A stretch of DNA of 8,738 bases from Acidobacteriota bacterium (GTDB lineage: Bacteria; Acidobacteriota; UBA6911; RPQK01; JADFOI01), in contig JACZQQ010000107.1 in NCBI GenBank assembly GCA_022545645.1, positions 1 to 8,738 of the forward strand, in the 5' to 3' direction. Of this stretch, positions 6,469 to 8,738 are shown one piece after another; the first letter of the stretch is position 1, and each line of letters opens with the position of its first letter. Under the pieces are notes generated by a model. The model was not told the DNA's origin and searched no databases. It was given only the letters and a program-made list of their open reading frames with translations. The translations under genes and the position numbers were made by a program.

Positions 6469-7785
6469 ATGAACAAAAGAACCTGTCGGAAAGCTCATCT
6501 ATGGGTATTGATTCTCACGGGAAGCTTCTTTGGGACATCTTTGGCTTTGGGCGCTCAAGATTTGCCTCCCGCAGAGCAGCCCGAACAATCGTTCGAATTT
6601 CTCAACAACCTGGTCGAAGAAGCCTTACGCTCTAACCCTTTCATCCAGGCAGCTCAAAAAAAGTGGGCAGCCTCTACCAAGAGGCCCTCGCAGGTCGCCT
6701 CACTTCCCAACCCGGAGTTCAGTTTCGGTTCGATGAGTTCGGGAAATCTCTTGCCTTACTCGACGATTGGCAGCGGCCCTCTTTCCTGGGCTTCCTTCAT
6801 GTTCAAGCAGAAGATTCCCTGGCCCGGTAAGTTGAGTCTCAAGGGGGATATCGCGGAAACCGAGGCAGCTCAAAAGGCGCAAGTCTACCAAGCGGCGACT
6901 TTTCAAATCATTCGTCAATTGAAGACAGCTTATTTTGAGTTGACTTACTTCGACCAGGCGACAAGCATCCTGAATCGATATCGAGATCTTTTGCAAAGGC
7001 TTTCCCGGATCGCCGAAGCGAAGTACACCGTGGGAGAGGGTCTTCAGGCTGATGTGCTCAGGTCTCAAGTGGAAATTTCACTGATCGTGGAACGGCTTGA
7101 ATTGTTGGGTCGGCAACGGGAACGTGCCCAAGCTCGAATCAACACTCTACTCAATCGATCTCCGGACGTTGTTCTTCCCCAGCTGGTACCGGTTGAAGAC
7201 ACTTCCGTGGAGTTGCCTTTTTCTTTGGAAAGGCTCTATCTCACAGCGAGAGAACAGAATCCTGAAATCGAGGCGGAAAGATTAGAGATTCAGAAAGCTT
7301 CCCTGCAACTCGATCTGTCCAAGAAGAAGTTTTTTCCCGATTTGAACATTTCAACAACCTATATGCTGCGCGGTGGTCCCTTTGACAATATGTATGAATA
7401 TCGTTTGGGTCTGGAGATACCCCTCTATTTCTGGAGAAAGGAACGCTTTGGGGTAGAGGAAAATGTAGAAGAGATCGAGAGATCAAAGCATAGCTACCAG
7501 AGTAAGCTTCAGCAGGTCACCTTCAACATCAAGGACGCTTATATTGGAGCTCGCACCGCACAGAGCCTGATACGACTGTATCGACAGGGAATCATTCCTC
7601 AAGCTACTGCATCCCTGGATTCGGCACTATCGGCCTATGAGGTGGGCAACATCGACTTTCTCAACTTGATCGACAACGCGCTCACTGTACTGAACTATGA
7701 ACTTCGATACCACGAAGAAACCAGCGATTATTTTCAGAACCTGGTCCGACTGGAGGAGCTGTTGGGCTTCGTTTTTGTGAAATAA
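6469..7785 (+). CDS. cusC: Outer-membrane efflux channel, TolC/CusC family
   Basis: This 438-residue outer-membrane factor forms the exit duct of the CusCBA pump as a trimer. A signal peptide covers roughly residues 1-26 to 1-29 (basic MNKRTCRKAH, hydrophobic core, then TSLALGAQ). There is no Cys at the cleavage site, so unlike E. coli CusC it does not look like a lipoprotein. Two outer-membrane-efflux repeats follow, about residues 40-225 and 245-430. Supporting motifs are the long helical heptad-like stretches, the segment KYTVGEGLQADVLRSQVE near residue 185, and its second-repeat counterpart AYEVGNIDFLNLIDN near 390. Both are typical of TolC-like helical barrels. The pairing with cusB and cusA gives the substrate; on sequence alone it could be called only a generic TolC-family protein. 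It is 32 nt upstream of the next gene, so probably in one transcript. Confidence 0.9.
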   Translation: MNKRTCRKAHLWVLILTGSFFGTSLALGAQDLPPAEQPEQSFEFLNNLVEEALRSNPFIQAAQKKWAASTKRPSQVASLPNPEFSFGSMSSGNLLPYSTIGSGPLSWASFMFKQKIPWPGKLSLKGDIAETEAAQKAQVYQAATFQIIRQLKTAYFELTYFDQATSILNRYRDLLQRLSRIAEAKYTVGEGLQADVLRSQVEISLIVERLELLGRQRERAQARINTLLNRSPDVVLPQLVPVEDTSVELPFSLERLYLTAREQNPEIEAERLEIQKASLQLDLSKKKFFPDLNISTTYMLRGGPFDNMYEYRLGLEIPLYFWRKERFGVEENVEEIERSKHSYQSKLQQVTFNIKDAYIGARTAQSLIRLYRQGIIPQATASLDSALSAYEVGNIDFLNLIDNALTVLNYELRYHEETSDYFQNLVRLEELLGFVFVK

Positions 7786-7817
7786 GAGCAAATGACCTCA
7801 GCTTGGAGAACAAGTGA

Positions 7818-8564
7818 ATGAAAACCTTCCTTCTTTCAGTTCTGGCTATCCCTCTTTCGTTTTGCTGGTCCGTGATGGCCAGCGACAATACTGTTTTCCA
7901 GTTTTCCGTCAAGCACGACCACTTCTTCCGAACAGGCTCTGGAACCTTGACCATTGACCAGGAAGGCATTGCCTACAACGCAGAGAAGGACAATAAGCAC
8001 AGTGCTCGCTGGTCTTTCGCTGATATCCAGGAAGTGAAGATCGAGTCGCCGCAGAAAATCTACCTACGCACTTATGAAGATGTTTGGTGGAAGCTTAACC
8101 GTGATCGGACATTTGAATTTGAGTTGGTCGAAGGAGAGATTAAACCCGAAGTGGTGGACTTCCTGCGTGAGAGGCTTCCAGTTCGACTGGTGTCTGCGGT
8201 TTTTACTCCTCCTGATAATGCGGCTTACAGGGTTCCGGCCAAGCACAGGCATGCCCTCGGCGGAGGGTGTGAAGGTCAATTGGTATTCACAGAAAGGGGT
8301 ATCTACTACAACACCTCTGATTCCGACCACAGTCGTTTCTGGCCCATACAAGACATTGAGAGCCTGGGTCGGATGTCTGGATCCAATATCCGCATTACTG
8401 CATGGGAGCACTCCCACTCAGGCAGTGTCAGGAACTTCCAGTTCCAGCTCAAGCGACCCATGGATGGCGAGACCTACAAACGGTTGTGGCGGAAAATTTA
8501 CGAACCGGAATCCTGGCTAACGCAACCTTCGATTGGTGGTGAGCTGATCCAATCGCCGGACTAA
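7818..8564 (+). CDS. Secreted protein of unknown function with a duplicated PH-like domain
   Basis: I do not recognise the family of this 248-residue protein. Residues 1-21 are a signal peptide (cleavage likely after VMA); Cys16 lies in a context that is not a lipobox. The mature protein is an internal duplication. Repeat 1 (about 28-120) and repeat 2 (about 137-229) share Lys32/Lys142, His33/His143, His35/His145, Gly42/Gly153, Gly50-Ile51/Gly161-Ile162, Tyr53-Asn54/Tyr164-Asn165, His61-Ser62/His171-Ser172, Trp65/Trp175 and Asp69-Ile70/Asp179-Ile180, at a constant offset of 110-111 residues. Each copy seems to be a run of beta-strands ending in a helix (PEVVDFLRERL and GETYKRLWRKIY), which recalls bacterial PH/GRAM-like folds; this is my inference from pattern alone. 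The ribosome site GGAGAA (7805-7810) is well placed, 7 nt from the ATG. It follows cusC by 32 nt and precedes the terminator, so it is probably co-transcribed. Conserved histidines make a metal role possible but unproven. Confidence 0.8.
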   Translation: MKTFLLSVLAIPLSFCWSVMASDNTVFQFSVKHDHFFRTGSGTLTIDQEGIAYNAEKDNKHSARWSFADIQEVKIESPQKIYLRTYEDVWWKLNRDRTFEFELVEGEIKPEVVDFLRERLPVRLVSAVFTPPDNAAYRVPAKHRHALGGGCEGQLVFTERGIYYNTSDSDHSRFWPIQDIESLGRMSGSNIRITAWEHSHSGSVRNFQFQLKRPMDGETYKRLWRKIYEPESWLTQPSIGGELIQSPD

Positions 8565-8630
8565 AAGTGGTTTCCCTAGACGCCTTCCGCGACGACCCTC
8601 GCTCCCAAGACCTGCGGCGCCAACAAGGAT

Positions 8631-8646
8631 CGAGAGGTGACTCTCG
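8631..8646. repeat. Short perfect hairpin in the 3' spacer
   Basis: CGAGAG and CTCTCG form a 6-bp perfect inverted repeat around the tetraloop sequence GTGA. There is no T-run after it. It may be a minor mRNA structure or chance; the rest of 8565-8662 shows no gene or motif I can support. Confidence 0.3.
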
Positions 8647-8662
8647 TGAGGCTTCGACTCCC

Positions 8663-8699
8663 CCCTCCGGGACAGAGATTAGGGACAAGCCCCGGAGGG
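8663..8699 (+). promoter_or_regulatory. Alternative pairing that competes with the terminator
   Basis: CCCTCCGGG (8663-8671) is a perfect 9-bp complement of CCCGGAGGG (8691-8699). Forming this stem would take bases from both the foot (8669-8671) and the tip (8691-8699) of the terminator hairpin, so the two structures exclude each other. This is the geometry of an antiterminator, but GC-rich chance pairing is a fair alternative. Confidence 0.25.
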
Positions 8700-8726
8700 C
8701 CTGTTCCTAAGCTCTGTCCCCTTTTT
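8669..8726 (+). terminator. Strong intrinsic terminator at the end of the cus operon (possible REP-like palindrome)
   Basis: GGGACAGAG (8669-8677) pairs perfectly with CTCTGTCCC (8712-8720). After a single A/G mismatch, nine more pairs form (8679-8687 with 8702-8710, one G.U). After a second single mismatch, GCCC pairs with GGGC around a CGGA tetraloop. That is 22 pairs in 24 positions, followed at once by C and five T (8722-8726). On the + strand this is an excellent rho-independent terminator, 104 nt after the last gene's stop. The minus strand lacks a matching T-run. Its unusual length and symmetry also fit a dispersed palindromic repeat. Confidence 0.8.
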
Positions 8727-8738
8727 CACTGCCTCTTG

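Noticed and set aside
1..8738. CRISPR array, tRNA, rRNA, insertion-sequence transposase or phage genes
   Set aside because: I saw no regularly spaced direct repeats, no tRNA cloverleaf or rRNA-like stretch, and no transposase or integrase motif in the window.

Overview
The window reads as chromosomal DNA of a Gram-negative (two-membrane) bacterium of moderate GC. The evidence is a complete tripartite RND efflux pump with an outer-membrane TolC-type channel, and signal peptides on the exported proteins. The phylum cannot be fixed from the sequence. The style of the pump proteins would suit Acidobacteriota or a similar soil or sediment lineage, but that is a guess. All recognised genes are on the + strand.

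Layout. (1) Positions 1-1189 hold the 3' part of an oxygen-dependent (HemY-type) protoporphyrinogen/coproporphyrinogen oxidase, cut by the window edge. A 9-bp stem overlapping its stop codon separates it from what follows. (2) Positions 1294-1323 hold a candidate sigma70-like promoter. It drives a small exported protein (1332-1688) with a Cys/Met/His-rich segment. (3) A 148-nt gap holds a long imperfect hairpin (1745-1810). (4) Next come cusB (1837-3165, with an N-terminal heavy-metal-binding domain), cusA (3182-6442) and cusC (6469-7785). (5) A secreted protein of unknown function (7818-8564) is made of two copies of the same roughly 100-residue domain. (6) A very strong hairpin plus T5 (8669-8726) probably ends the operon, and may instead or also be a dispersed palindromic repeat.

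How the genes work together. CusA belongs to the monovalent-metal (Cu(I)/Ag(I)) branch of heavy-metal RND pumps. It keeps the three periplasmic methionines (M568, M618, M694) and the proton-relay residues (D405, E961, K1004) that correspond to E. coli CusA. CusB would deliver metal to CusA and join it to CusC, and its fused metal-binding domain may stand in for the absent chaperone CusF. No metal-responsive regulator (CusRS, CueR, CopY, CsoR) is in the window. The two less ordinary parts are the small Cys/Met/His protein at the head of the operon and the duplicated-domain secreted protein at its end. Both are candidates for accessory parts of the pump, and neither is a family I recognise.
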